64,000 bases of DNA from Symsagittifera roscoffensis (lineage: Eukaryota; Xenacoelomorpha; Acoela; Convolutidae): NCBI RefSeq assembly GCF_963678635.1, contig NC_087062.1, forward strand, positions 19,083,789 to 19,147,788, given 5' to 3'. The notes below the pieces were generated by a model. It was given only the letters and a program-made list of their open reading frames with translations. It searched no databases and was not told the DNA's origin. Numbering within the stretch: the first letter of the stretch is position 1; every line of letters starts with the position of its first letter. Below, piece by piece: positions 21,501 through 33,430 of the stretch. The position numbers and the translations under genes are program-made.

Positions 21501-21699
21501 TGGGATGATTAATTCAAAAACGGAATTTATTTTTCAGCTTAGAGAAATAAAAAATTTACCCATTGATTGAGATTTTAAGAGTCGATTAACGTAGTTCAGA
21601 CGCTCATATTGGTCGTGATTTTTTTCTTTTTTGTGTTTTTTTTAGGAAAAAATTTCAAGTTTCGTGGACAAATTTATTTTTCGTGGTCTGACTTTTATT

Positions 21700-22165
21700 T
21701 CTTTTCAAGGTCAGTTTATTTCTTTTGTTAAAGGAAGGCAAACTCTACTATCTAACAGCGAAAGTTAAAAAATCTCGAAAAACGTGATCGACTTCTAATT
21801 TCGAACATGGACTTTTCCGATTTCTCAGCGAAATAAAACATTTACCTATTGATCCTGATTTCGCAGATTGGGTTCAGTTTATCAAAAAGTGTCAATCATA
21901 ATTTGTTCTAGTAGAGCTTTATAAACTTTTAAAAGAGCTTAAATGCCATCCTATTTTTTCATCGAAATTTGAAAGTTGAGTTTTTTTAAAAAAAAATAGT
22001 GAGTACTCTTTCAGACAGTTCAGTGGCTTGTATAATTGTGATGATTTTTTCTGGAAAAATCTTTGAAATATCTTCCGGTTCAATTTTTTTTTCAGTATTT
22101 TTTTCTGTTGACTTAATTTCATTTTTCAATAGCAAACAATCTTTTTCAACTGTCTGTTGGCTATG
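21700..22165 (+). repeat. CAGCGAAATAAAA-family dispersed repeat
   Basis: A fairly complete copy: AAAGGAAGGCAAACTCTACT, ACGTGATCGACTTCTAATTT, TTTCTCAGCGAAATAAAAC, TTACCTATTGATCC, ATAATTTGTTCTAGTAG, and the end ACTGTCTGTTGGCTATGTTT. It is useful for defining the consensus. Confidence 0.65.
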
Positions 22166-23079
22166 TTTTATGTTTTCTACCGTTTATTGACCTTATTAGC
22201 TTTCTGTTGGCTATATTCAATTGGTTAGTGAAAACTTTGTTTGTAAAATGTTTTTGGCAAACAAATTGGAAACATTTTTAGATATTAGAGAAGATTTGTC
22301 GGATGTTTCTTTTCCTTAATGTTTTTTGGTTATTCATTTTTGAAGACAGCTGTTGTGTGTTTTGTAGCAATTATGTTTTTGAAAGGAATTTGTATATTTG
22401 AAAGCAGATTATTCAGAATGTCTTTGAAAGATTTGAAATAAGAACCGGAGTGAGTTTTACTTATTAGTTCGGTCTGGAAAACTTTTAAATACGTTTCACG
22501 CTCGGTCTGGTGCAAAAAACTTTGATTGGTTTTGAGTTTCATTTTTGAATTAAATTCAGTTGTTCGAGTTCCATTTCCATGAATGCTTTTCCAGGTCTGC
22601 TTGCTTTTTCTTCCGATCACTGAAAGAGACTGGAGAAAATTTGTCCTCGTGTGTTTTTTTTGCGCATTTGAATAAAGTACTACAATTAATAATCGTAATA
22701 GTTTGAGAGAAATGTCGTATTAAAGCCCTTTCCATCATTTTTTGTATGACGTTGAAATTTGTGTCGAGAAAAAATGATTTGAAGTTTTTGAGTTTTAGTC
22801 TACCTACGAGGGAACGAGCGAGTAAAAGCGTGAGAGTAGCTTTTATAAAAAGAATTTTTTATTGAGTCGATTAACGTAGTTCAGACGCATACATATGTAG
22901 CGATGATTTTCTTTTTGGGTGTTATAGGAAAAATCTTGAAATTTGAAAATCTTCAAATTTACTTTTTCACTTGGATGTCTTTTTCAATTCAGCTCGTTAC
23001 GAGTAATGAATGTAGTGAGTACTCTTTTAGAGGTATTGCTGATTTATTTTTTTTCAGGAAAAGTCTAAAATTTGTTCAC

Positions 23080-23800
23080 GCTCAATTTTGATTTTTCGCG
23101 ATTTGACTTGTGATTTCTTTTCAAGTTCAGTGCTTTTCCATTGTTAAAAGAAAGGCAAACTCTACTATCGAAAAGCAAAAGTGTAAAGATCACGAAAATC
23201 GTGATCGACTTCTTATTTCGAAAATGGAAATTAATTATCAGATTTCCCAGAGAAATAAAAGTTTTGCTTATTGATCCAGTTTTCTCAAACTAGGTTAGTT
23301 TTAACAAAAAAGTGTCCATCATAAATTGTTCTACAAATTCAAAGAGATTTAAGGCCATCTATTTTTTTCTTCGAAGTTCAATAGTTGAAGATTTTTGAAA
23401 AACAAGTCAGTTTTTATTTTCAGTTTACTTTCCTGTCCAATCTTCGTTTATTACTCCTTTCCAATCTTCGACTGGCTATGTTTTCGTTTTTTGAAAGGAA
23501 GGCGAGCTCGACTATTGAATAGCAAAAGTGTAATTTATCAAAAAAACGTCAATCATAAAATTTTCGAGAATTTCAACAAAGAACTGCAATGTAATCTACT
23601 GTTTTCTTTGGAATTCGAAATAAGAGATCAATCATAAATGTTTTAAAAAAAATTGAAGAGATCCAAGGGCATTTATTTTTTCTTTGAAACTAGAAATGAG
23701 ATTTTTTCAAAAATTTAGTTAATAATTTTTCCCCTGTTTATTTAATTGTGTTCATTGACTCATTTCCAACTGTCAATTGGCTATGTTTTGTATTTGCTGT
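23080..23800 (+). repeat. CAGCGAAATAAAA-family repeat, two overlapping copies
   Basis: The first copy has AAAGGCAAACTCTACTATCG, GTGATCGACTTCTTATTTCG, CCAGAGAAATAAAAG and GATCCAGTTTTCTC, ending with GACTGGCTATGTTTTC near 23480. A second, shorter copy follows and ends with CAATTGGCTATGTTTTG near 23790. Confidence 0.6.
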
Positions 23801-24090
23801 TGAGTCCAAAACAAAGAAAAAAGTGATTCGACTCAGTTTAAATTGATGCACTGGGTACTTTCACTACATCAATTTAATTTTTAAAACTCATCAATAGAGA
23901 ATCATATTTGAAATGACGTTGAGAAGTTGAATCAAGAGTTTATCTAATCATTATTGTTTCATTCCTGTAACGCCCTTTATCTGCGAAGTGTTCGTTAGTA
24001 GCTAAAGGTAGAAGGATTAAAAAACGGCGTCACTGTCGCACTGTTGAATGCATTTATCAGCATTGTACAGTATTTTTAATAAACTTTTAG

Positions 24091-24281
24091 AGCTAGAGCA
24101 GGAACTGTTGAATGAGTTGGGTGACGAAGTGGGTGGAAGAGGAACTGGCATAAGTCGCGGAGGAGAGGACTCTCAGTCTCTGGGAGGCACCAGTGTGAGT
24201 GCCAGTGCAGTCAGCAGAGACCGAGACAGCAAATTGGCCAGCATACTGGCAGTGGCACAGAGCTCTTCACACGAAAATGTG
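24091..24281 (+). CDS. AFTPH: Aftiphilin, exon 7
   Basis: Acceptor aataaacttttag; its first two bases complete the split codon to CAG (Gln), then LEQELLNELGDEVGGRG. It probably corresponds to the vertebrate DPELYELTTSKLE stretch. A Gly/Ser-rich, disordered part follows and it ends in SSSHENV at GTG|GTAAGA, phase 0. Confidence 0.75.
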
Positions 24282-24578
24282 GTAAGAAATCCTTCATAAT
24301 GTCGCTCATTATTATGCTATCAGCATCATCTTCATTTAGATTGGGAAACATACGTGAAGTAAATGATGTACAAATTTTTAAACTGGTTGATTTTATTATT
24401 GTGCCTGCAATGTCTTACTTCAATTAATCTGATGAAGTTGTTAGAGCTCAATTTGAGTCCCTTCAGGAAACTTAAACATTGCAAGCATCTTTTTTTGAAA
24501 ATATTGATCAAACTGTTAAAAGCATCTTTTTTGACAGAAATTATTAATGAATATTACTCATCTTTGTTATCAATTTAG

Positions 24579-24590
24579 ATGGCAAAAAAG
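24579..24590 (+). CDS. AFTPH: Aftiphilin, possible 12-base microexon
   Basis: Twelve bases (ATGGCAAAAAAG, Met-Ala-Lys-Lys) lie between a good acceptor, ttatcaatttag, and a donor, GTTAGT. Its length is a multiple of three and both flanks are phase 0, so it can be included or skipped without changing the frame. No conservation can be tested here. Confidence 0.35.
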
Positions 24591-24740
24591 GTTAGTGAAT
24601 TGATGGCCCTCGATAAATGGTTTTTCATCGGGGTCTGGGATTCAGGAGTTCTATCTGTGTATTCTGTTTGAACACTAATTTGTTCAATAAAGTAGATTTT
24701 TGAAGCAGAAACAGAAAAGGTTGAAATCATATCTGTTTGT

Positions 24741-24822
24741 GTGAGCTAGTTGGTTAGAGCACCACTTTCAGGTCATTGAGATCCTTCATGCATTAGAGCT
24801 GGACCCTAGCATTACTAGCTAT
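24741..24822 (+). repeat. tRNA-derived fragment with TAGTTGGTTAGAGCA A box
   Basis: GAGCTAGTTGGTTAGAGCAC is a near-perfect tRNA D-arm/A box. The rest is degraded; GAGCTGGACCCTAGC may be the B-box remnant. Confidence 0.4.
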
Positions 24823-24991
24823 CCAGTACTCTAATTCTGTGACTAATATCATGTGTTTAATTTTTCCTAAATTGGCTCAGTAGTGATTATTAAACTGAAA
24901 CATGACTGCTTCCCTCATGTTCATGACACAAATGCATTTCGATGATAAATCGTTCTCATTTGGTACTTTTGGTTCTGTCCTTTTCTTCTAG

Positions 24992-25288
24992 AGTGTGGCG
25001 GTCGGAGGATCTAACGCTCACTCTACCAAAGCTTCCTTCTCAAATTACGCCCTCGAGGATTCATTTGGACCGTCACGCAGTAGCTGTAATTCATGGGGAG
25101 ATCCCAAAATGCGAATCAACAACAACAGTGCTTTCTTTGATGCAACAAGAGACGAAAACTCAAACCAACTTTTCTCTCGAAATTCGCTCATGTCTAATCA
25201 AAGTCGCCCAAAGAGTTATGTGGGCTCTAAGTCAACAAACTCTAATGGGATGCCAAACAAACACGGTGCTAATAGTCAAACGAACAGT
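24992..25288 (+). CDS. AFTPH: Aftiphilin, exon 9 (3' end uncertain)
   Basis: Acceptor tccttttcttctag; coding SVAVGGSNAHSTKASFSNYA then LEDSFGPSRSSCNSWGDPK, a Ser/Asn-rich segment whose SFGPS recalls the FFGPVDD part of the vertebrate protein. The frame stays open to TAG at 25322-25324. To join the phase-0 last exon a donor must be used earlier; AGT|GTCAGT at 25289 is the best phase-0 candidate, though GTC is a weak donor. Otherwise this is an alternative last exon ending in IFRRK. Exon extent is therefore moderately certain, its end is not. Confidence 0.6.
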
Positions 25289-25841
25289 GTCAGTTGGAGT
25301 GCTTGGATATTCCGCAGGAAGTAGAAGAGAATAGAAGACGAAGTTACGTCTCCATCATTCACACTAGTCTTGGGAAGACTGATTTTTCTTATTTCCTTAT
25401 CAGAAAGGGTAGTTTCTTCAGTTCTACTTAAAAGTTTACCTACGATTTGACTCGATGTTATCAATGTCATTGTAACTTATGGGTCTTCTTTGGGTCCCTG
25501 AACATTATTTATTGCTTGATTTATTAATTTATTATTTCAGCAAATTGCACTGAAAAATAGCTTCCAGTATAAATCATTCTGTCTGTCCTGTATATAAATC
25601 CTACTTGCGATTCGCCAAATGTAGAGCTTTAATTTATTGAATTATTTTTTAATTTCGAAATTATTAACTTCTTATTCTCTATAATCAGTCTTCAAAATCT
25701 TGTGAGTTGAATGTTTTGGGTTCTTTCTAATTAGTTAACTAGCTCAACGCATGAAGGGTCTCAATAATTCACGTAATATTTTTTGTAGGTAGCCTTAGAA
25801 GCTTCTCAATTGCCAGAAACAATTCATACGTTGCTTTTCAG

Positions 25842-26330
25842 GCCAATCAAGACTTGAGTCCGGCTGCTCACCAGGTGATGCGGAAGCTTCCTAAATTACA
25901 GTTTATGCTCTCACGAGTCCTAATGTTTCCCTTCTTGAGTGACAAAAGTGAGTCAACTGCTGCAAATTCTCCTACGACACCTCGCAACGGAAGTCTCAAA
26001 TCGTTCCATCGCAGTAACGGCAGCGACAGCAATATATCGCCAACCAGTTCATACCATGCAGCGCCTCAAGAGGAGAATGTTAACTTAGAACAAATGGAAC
26101 CTGAAGAGACCATGAGTGACCATGAAAGTAACGAGGGAGCTCAACAAGAACAGGACGCTTATTTGAAACAGTTTGTTGATAATCAAGATGAAAATGTACA
26201 CACTATAGATATAAGCGAAGTTGATGATAATTATGATGATGATGATTTTGGTGACGATGTCCAATGTTTAGAAACCCCTATAGAATCCGATTTTACTGAT
26301 GTTATTGCAATTAATTCCGACTTTAATTAA
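25842..26330 (+). CDS. AFTPH: Aftiphilin, terminal exon
   Basis: Acceptor gttgcttttcag, phase 0; coding ANQDLSPAAHQVMRKLPKL, then QFMLSRVLMFPFLSDKSES. This matches the C-terminal SEEAIKVIAGLPDLTFMHAKVLMFP block of vertebrate aftiphilin. About 110 further acidic, disordered residues follow, with DNYDDDDFGDD near the end, and the frame closes with TAA at 26328-26330. The acidic tail is longer than in vertebrates. No AATAAA is obvious downstream. Confidence 0.85.
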   Translation, partial: ANQDLSPAAHQVMRKLPKLQFMLSRVLMFPFLSDKSESTAANSPTTPRNGSLKSFHRSNGSDSNISPTSSYHAAPQEENVNLEQMEPEETMSDHESNEGAQQEQDAYLKQFVDNQDENVHTIDISEVDDNYDDDDFGDDVQCLETPIESDFTDVIAINSDFN

Positions 26331-28527
26331 ATTCATTTTATAGGTACCCTCCTAATAGATTGTTATGACAACGGTTTTAACATTAGAAAAGAAACATTTT
26401 TTGTTTTGACAGGCTGAAAGACATTGTTTTTATAGCATCTTTACCCTGTGATTCAAGTTAGAATCAGCGACAGTGATTACCCGAAAAACTTTTGTCGTGC
26501 CTATTGATCCAGTTTTCTGAAAATGTGATACTTATCAGAAAACTGTCAATTATAGTTGGTTCTTTTTTAAGATTGAATTTTTAAGATCGATAGTTCGAAT
26601 TTTAAGACCATATATCTTTTTTGATGCTCGAAAGTTGCAATTCAATCAAAACAAAAAACACGAGAGTATCTTTTCTTTACTTGCATTCATGACTGTCTTT
26701 CAAGTTCCATTCTTCAAGAGATGTTTAAGTTAAAGTCTGATTGTTGAAACCAATTATTACATCTTAAAAGTTTTTCCCAGTATTTGCCTAATTGAGATCT
26801 GTATTGGTTTTTCATTTGAGAGTGGTTGCAATCTATACTTGGACATGTGAGATGCTTGTCTTAATGTGGGATTCCGATTATCGAGGTAAATTATCCGAAT
26901 AGTTTTTGTGAACTCAGGGCAGCCTAAGCCTAAATTGGAGTTTGTATCAGATGGCGAATAAAAAACTGTCTGAGAAATGTAAATAGCCTGTTACACTCTG
27001 TTTTTTAATAATTAAGTTCACTTAACCAAGTTTTGGTGTACAATGCCAATGGATTAAATCCACGCAAAGCTTAAGTATCGAGCGAAGCATAGTTTTCCGC
27101 TGAGAGTAATTAAAAACTTGCTATCCAATGTTACAGCATGGGCATTTTCTTGACGACTTCATTTTGAAACCTTGACTGGTAGAGGGTAATAGCTAGGGAT
27201 TGGTGTAAAGTTTGCACCTTGCAGATCTGATAGTTTTTTTTTAATTTTGAGTAATTATTGCTTTCAGGTACGTAAGATCGATTTTAACTCATTCGAGGCA
27301 GGCGTCATTTTTTTCCGTTATCTAACAACTACAATGTTAAAGTCTAAGTTTTAATGACTGATACTTGCACACAAAAAAGTTTTGGTGGTTGCACCCAATC
27401 ATAAACACTTAGTGGAAACTTGCAAATGAACATGGTTATTTAAATATTAAAAAAATTCGCAGTAATTATATTATACGGTAGTATACGGTAATTTATTATA
27501 AAATCAGTTTGTAAAAAAAAATTGTTGAAAAAGTTCATTTATAGCGAAAAATTTCATAAAAACTCTTAGCATTGTCCTCCCATAATAACAAAATATAAAC
27601 CGACATCAGATTTTTCCACTATTCCTTGATTTTGCACAAATACCTTAATTTTGACCAATTAGATAATATGAGGCAGTAAAAAAGTGCCTAAGTGCAACAC
27701 TGCAGAATTGTTTTTTGTTCAAAAATACGGAAAGTTTTTTATCAACAGTGTTAAAAACTAGGCAACACTCAGCCTTTTTGAACGAAAAACATTTTAAGGC
27801 TTTTTTGAACTATTATAATATTTTTTGGCACTATTGACTGAGATATTATACTAAGAATAATATTAAGAATTATACTTCGACACTAAGAACCCGTCAAAAA
27901 CATTTTCCCAAAAAATTGGCAAAAACTGAGATTTTCTTACATAAACCTTATCTTTTTGCTTGTTTCAACATGATACACAAACCAAAACATTCCCTCTTGA
28001 TACATTTCAAACTCATTTTCTTTAATTGATAATGATGCTTTTCATTTTATTGCATGAAAAATTTCTATCGTAAAAGTTGGAATCTCGAACTAATATCAAA
28101 ATTAGGAAAATTGGGCTACGAAAACTTAAAATTTGAAACTGATAATAAAGTGTATCTTAATGCAAAAAAATCTAGTACCTATTTTTTGCTCATGAAAAAA
28201 CGGATTCCTTATCTTAATACCTGAAAATTTTGCCTTCCCCCATATATGAGAAAACGTATTTTAGTACCAAGCGTACAAACGAAATTATTTTCCCTATCTG
28301 CAAACATTGTGCTTCCGATTTCGCTGTGAGGCGGCGTATAATGCTGTGTTGTTTAAGAATCGGTTGGAGACTGCATAATGCATTGGAAAAAATATCACAA
28401 GCTTAAATTGTAAGCAAAAAAAAAATAACTAACGTCTACACAAATAGAAACAGTCTAGATTTCAGACGAAACAGCATATGGTAATCGTGAACTATGTATA
28501 CATTTTTAAATAATAAAGTGTTAGAGC
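26331..28527. other. Intergenic stretch, AT-rich
   Basis: Holds one CAGCGAAATAAAA-family remnant (about 26480-26720: CCTATTGATCCAGTTTTCTG, GTCAATTATAGTTGGTTC). I see nothing else recognisable and no long open frame up to the signal-peptide exon at 28528. Confidence 0.4.
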
Positions 28528-28640
28528 ATGCTTAAGGCGGCAGTAGTTATTTTGTGTGTTTTCGTTTGTGCTTGTAATCTTACAAAAAGTGTATATGCAA
28601 CTCAAACCATAAATTGCTATCGAAACGACGTGCATTTTGA
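28528..28640 (+). CDS. Possible first exon of a secreted-protein gene
   Basis: ATG at 28528 opens MLKAAVVILCVFVCACNLTK then SVYATQTINCYRNDVHFDG, with TAA at 28642-28644. The N-terminus is a convincing signal peptide with likely cleavage after SVYA. The stop lies in the donor-like GATGG|GTAATT, so the exon may continue by splicing. INCYR soon after the cleavage site recalls the start of Ly6-type domains, but no further cysteines are found, so that is a guess. It lies just upstream of the RING gene; they could also share a promoter region. A downstream partner exon was not found. Confidence 0.35.
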
Positions 28641-28722
28641 TGGGTAATTACTTCTAAAAACACTTTTAAAATTAATCAATCAACTAACAGCCAGTTACAA
28701 CTTGCAAATATCATTCAAAAAT

Positions 28723-29263
28723 ATGGCGGCAATGATGGAACCCAATTCCCGAGAGAGAAGCGAGTCACTTATTTGTGTCATTTGCACGGATAATTTGGAT
28801 GATCCGCACGCATTACCATGTGGACATTCTTATTGTGGACCTTCAAAAAACTGTTTGAGAATTCTACAGCAAAGAATGGGAACTCGCAGAGTTCTAAAGT
28901 GTGCCATCTGTAGCACGGATCATTGCCTACAAATTCAAGATCTGAAACCCTTGTATGGGATACGGGAGCATTTAGAAGAAACTTCATCGCAGATCAATAA
29001 ATATCGACAGGAAATAGAAGAGCTGAAACAAAAAATGGAAAATATGCAGCAGAATAGTTCATTTGAACCACCAGTTTGCTCGCATAGCTTATGCCAAAAC
29101 TATGTTTCTTTCTGGTGCAGACAGTGTGAAGTTGAAATTTGTGACGATTGTTTGGAAACAGATCATGATATGCACTCAATATTAGTGTTCAAGAAGCACT
29201 TGAGGAATGAAGTCCAAAAGAAGCTATCAAGACTTCAATTAAAGAAAAATGGCGAATTAGAAG
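28723..29263 (+). CDS. RING/B-box protein (TRIM-like), exon 1
   Basis: ATG at 28723 gives MAAMMEPNSRERSESLICVI. A C3HC4 RING finger runs from residue 18 to 63: C18, C21, C33, H35, C38, C44, C60, C63. Its third ligand pair is spaced C-x5-C (CGPSKNC) instead of the usual C-x2-C. A short coiled coil follows (about 85-112, EIEELKQKMENM), then a B-box2: C132-x2-C135-x4-C140-x2-C143-x4-H148-x2-H151. Proteins of this plan are usually E3 ubiquitin ligases in the cytosol. The exon ends at GAA G|GTAAAT, phase 1, which fits the acceptor at 34102. An upstream in-frame TTG is not needed as a start. Confidence 0.82.
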
Positions 29264-29804
29264 GTAAATCTTGTGTTTGCTAGTTTTTGAGTTAGTATCT
29301 TCCCTTGCTTAAAAAATTAGGCAAGATAATTTTTGAGTCTAAGGCTTGCATTTTTTCACATTGTCTTCTATTCTTTTGTTAAAATCATGAAAAAAAGTTA
29401 GCTTAATCTTAGTATGGGAGCTCATACGTGCCGAAGTGCGAGAAAGCTGGAAACTAAAATTTTTCAGATTGCAAGAATTGAACCGTTTCTACCGAATCCG
29501 GTATTTTAGTTTTGCTTTAAGCACAAAAGTTTAAAAAAATTTGACCTCTGGTAAAACGCAGACCAATTTACTAACATGGCACATAACTATTTGACAGATG
29601 TACAAAGACTTTTAACCTGGGATTATGCTTCCCTAATTAAGACAATTATCTCACAGCTTTGTCGAAAAAACTCTCTATTGTCCAACTTCTATCAAAAATC
29701 AAAAACAAAACAAGCAAAATTTGCGGCAAACACTGATACACGCGCAATGGAGATACTTGCCAATACTAGAAACGATTGTGTTATTGTCCCGACCGTTTGA
29801 AACG

Positions 29805-30060
29805 TAGGGAGGAACTTTGTGTTCAAGTGTGGTTTAGTGTTTTTTTTTGCTTTGCTCGCAAAATCAGCAACTACATTCAACCATCGTAGAGAGTTGAGTG
29901 ATATGTCATATTAAAGCCTTTTCAATCGTGAATCGAACGACGTTACAAAATTTCGAAAAAAATTTCCAACTGTCGAGAAAAATCGGCTTGAAGTTTTGAT
30001 TTTTTGTTTTAACTCTAGCGAATAAAGCGAGCAAGCAGGCTTGCAATAGCTTATTTTAAT
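29805..30060 (+). repeat. GAGAAATGTCGTATTAAAGC-family repeat
   Basis: Reads GGGAGGAACTTTGTGTTCAA, CGCAAAATCAGCAACTAC, GAGTTGAGTGATATGTCATA, TTAAAGCCTTTTCAATCGTG, CGACGTTAC and TCGAGAAAAATCGGCTTGAA. Relatives are at 22622-22860 (+), near 20310-20430 (+, partial) and 57060-57390 (-). Confidence 0.6.
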
Positions 30061-32220
30061 GACTTAAAAGCGTACAATAATTTAACTTAAGCTGTAAAAA
30101 CTTAGTTTTACTCGATTAAAGATATTTCTGTTTTTAAATTGAAAAACTTTTTGATTTTTTTTAGTCATTTTACTACAAAAAATGTTTTCGTTTTTGCGCA
30201 TTTTACTATGACTGTTAAATATGCCTAATAAGCTATACTTTTTTGTTCAAACCTTTTTATCACCCCGCACCAGAAAAACGACACAATTTTTTTTTAAAAT
30301 AGTATTTTTTTGAAATATGGTCGGTATATTATGCGCGATTTGCACAGTAACCGGCTATTCTTGTTTGCAGTTGAAACTTGTTTGCTGACTGAAATTTAGG
30401 ATGCTAATTTAGGGCAGTAGTTTTTTATTGTGATTGATTCCAGTAGAAACTAGAGAAGTTTTTCCGGAAATTCGTGCTAGCGATTTAGTTTTTAAGGCAG
30501 GGTATTCATACTTCACAAAAAAAAATCAGCCTCATAAGTCCCAAAAAAGCAGCCACACAAGTTCCAATAAATTTTGAATTACTGAACCGACAATTTTAGA
30601 CAAATTGTTAACATTGGTTTAAGATCGTTGGTGGGCGAGCGAGTCATACCCGCTGTTGACAAGGTTGTAACTCATTGGCGCGACTGAGGCGTTCACTATT
30701 TTAATGTTTGTTTTTATGCTACTTGAACACTAGACAATTAGTTAACTGTTATTTAACCCACAATTTGACTAATAAAAACTCAAATTGAATAGTTTTGGGA
30801 TTTTTTTGCGCAGATAACTTTGCTCACAGAATTTGCGCGTAAAAACCTTATAATTATTGTACATGCTTAATAATAATTTCAAACTCAAGGAGCATTTTGC
30901 GTATTTGGTGCAGCGGTAATACTCATGATAGACTTAACGAAGCCCGGAAAATTGGTTCTTGTCAGGGCATTTTTCTTTTGCAAACTGAAAAATTTGGCGA
31001 ATTTAAACTATCGTTTTTCTAACTGTATGGTCAACTTAGTTTCTGCAAAATTGGTTTTTTGAAGGTTTGACTTCTCTCTGGAATGAAACTTTTTTCCACA
31101 AATTTTTGATTATTTTTCAAACTTTTGATTTGTATTTTATTTTACTTTTACTCTTGCTCATTTTTATATTCTCATTTGATGTGCAGTTCAGCTTCGCTTT
31201 TGTGTAAAAACTTTGTTTTGAAAATAATTTATGGCAGTTTTGAACAATTTTATTGCCTATCTGTAGCATTTTTGACTATCGATGCTCCTGTACTGAATTT
31301 TGTGAGTTCATCAACAAATTAAACTTTCGTTGATGCAAATTTTTGGGCAGATTCAATCATTGTTGTTTCTCATTTCTTTGCTTTTGCGTCTCAATATTCA
31401 GAACGTAATCATTTTTTGGATGATATAAGACAAAACAATCAACATCGTTGTAGACTAGCCTAATATTTTTTTGTTTATCGAATGACTGTCTCTTCTCCAA
31501 TGAAAGGCAGTTTAGCATCAGTATAAGTCTTTTCAAGTTCTTCATTAGGCTATATGGCCGCATAAAAACTCGTAGATATTATAACTAATGTTTTTGTACA
31601 CAAAATCATTAGAAGGGACGATCATCGAAATAAGTCATCCAAGTTGTATAAAACCCTTCTCAAGCATTTCCTCCCTTGATTGCCTCCTCCCTTGATTGAA
31701 CTGTTATCGATTTATTAACTTGTAAGGTCTGGTGAGACCGAACAAAAAGATGGAGCTCAAATTCGCTGCTAGGAGATTAAGTTATACAAAAATGTCGATC
31801 ATTGTGCTAAGAAGTATGAATATTTGTTGGCGTATCAAAATTCGTCTGTGTAAAGGGATTGACAGCAAGAATTTGCGTTAGAATGATATAGATCTTTTCT
31901 TTGCTTTTATGCCAACCCTTGAATGACAATAATTCGTTGTTTTACAACTAATTTGAGACCGAGTTACCATCCTAATACCTCATTTGCCTCCAGTTTGCTT
32001 TTTCATATTTTTTCAAGACAGTTTTTTCTGTCTTTGTTAGTTGTAAAAGAAACTGCATTTGAAACTGAATCCTCACCTATTAAATAATTACCTGAAGCGC
32101 AAACTTGTTTTCTATTTGGTTTTTTTTATGCGATGCTTCTTTTTTGCTGAAAAATTCCATCATCATTTTTTCCTAATTTCTCTTAAATTGAAGTATACGT
32201 TGCACTTTTGATAACTTATT

Positions 32221-33430
32221 GTTCCGACTTTCGTAACGAAAGTTACGGAATATTTGTGCTCGGGTGGGTTTTTTTTCTTCAGACAAATTTCGATTTTTTA
32301 ACAAGCCATTTTTGACATTTTTTATATCATTCGAAAGCTATTGTTGTCCTGGGCTTAAAATTGAAAAAATAATTCACCTGTGATAATTTTTGTGAGTTAA
32401 TAGGGGTTTAAAGATTGCCATTTTGGCCAACTCGGGACAATAAAAGCGCGATAAATTTCGCGCTATTAACGCAAAAGCGATATTTGTTAAGTCTTAGAAA
32501 TCTTTCCGAATTGGTTCAAGGAAGCCTGTAAGCCATAAGTGTTTTGTTAATAGGAGCAAAACCTGTCTCTTTGTACTTAATATGACGTGTGGGGGGATGG
32601 TTTCACAAAAAATCTCAAATTTAAAAAATATTAATTTTACTTTACTACATTAAATTTTTCATGTTTTTACTGCTCCTTAGACCTTAAAAGGCATTCGGAA
32701 CATTCAGGGCTTTGCATTAATGCGAGCAGTCTTGTTCAGTTGACTGGTCTAATTGTTCCGACTTTCGTAAAGAAAGTAACGGAACATTTGTGCTTGGGTG
32801 GGTTTTTCTTCAGACAAATTTCGACTTTTAACTAGCCATTTTTGGTAATTTTTTTCATCTAACAAAAGGTATTGTTGTGCTGAGCATAAATTTGAAAAAT
32901 TTTTTTATCTGTGATCATTTTCCGAAAAGTTATGGGGGTTTAAAGGTTGCCATTTTGGCCAATTTGAGAAAATTAACGCTCGATGCATGTTGCGCTATTT
33001 ACGCGTCAGCGGAGATTTAATCCGTCTCAGAAATCGTTCCAAATTGGTTCAAGGAAGCTTATAAGGCGTAATTGTTCTGTTAATAGGAGCAAAACCTTTC
33101 TCTTTGAACTTAATATTACGTGTGGGTGGATGTTTTCACAAAAAATCTCAATTTAAAAAAAAAATTTAATTTAATTTTATTACATTAAATTTTTCATGTT
33201 ATTACTGCTCTATAGACCTTAGAAGGCATTCAGAACATTCAGGGCTTTGCCTTGATACGAGCAGTCTTGTTCAGTTAACTGGTCTAATTGTTCCGACTTT
33301 CGTAACGAAAGTAACGGAATATTCGTGCTTGGGGTGGGTTTTTTCTTTAGACAAATTTCGACTTTAACTAGCCATTTTTGACAAAAAATTTTTAAATCAT
33401 TCAAAAAGCTTTGTAATGCAGTCAAATTTC
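32221..33430 (+). repeat. 535-bp tandem repeat (GTTCCGAC family), 2.3 copies
   Basis: Units begin at 32221, 32755 and 33290 with GTTCCGACTTTCGTAACGAA. The opening contains a dyad, ACTTTCGT-ACGAAAGT. Shared blocks in order are CGGAATATTTGTGCTCGGG, CAGACAAATTTCGA, TTTAAAGATTGCCATTTTGG, AATTGGTTCAAGGAAGC, TAATAGGAGCAAAACC, GACGTGTGGGGGGATG, CATTCAGGGCTTTGC and GAGCAGTCTTGTTCAGTT. The third unit is cut short near 33430. A single full unit lies at 62802-63330. Confidence 0.8.

Larger units (their letters stand above)
19963..24090 (+). other. AFTPH intron 6, mostly repeats
   Basis: Contains a ~70-bp tandem triplication (20439-20624), a tRNA-like piece (20721-20805), a GTTCCGAC-family repeat (21300-21500), and CAGCGAAATAAAA-family copies (21700-22165 and 23080-23800). 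It also contains a copy of the GAGAAATGTCGTATTAAAGC family (22622-22860; related copies at 29805-30060 and, inverted, 57060-57390). No exon is seen. Confidence 0.5.

Noticed and set aside
24430-24485. CTGATGA...GGAAAC arrangement as a hammerhead ribozyme
   Set aside because: The three helices cannot be drawn; the match is limited to the two short motifs.
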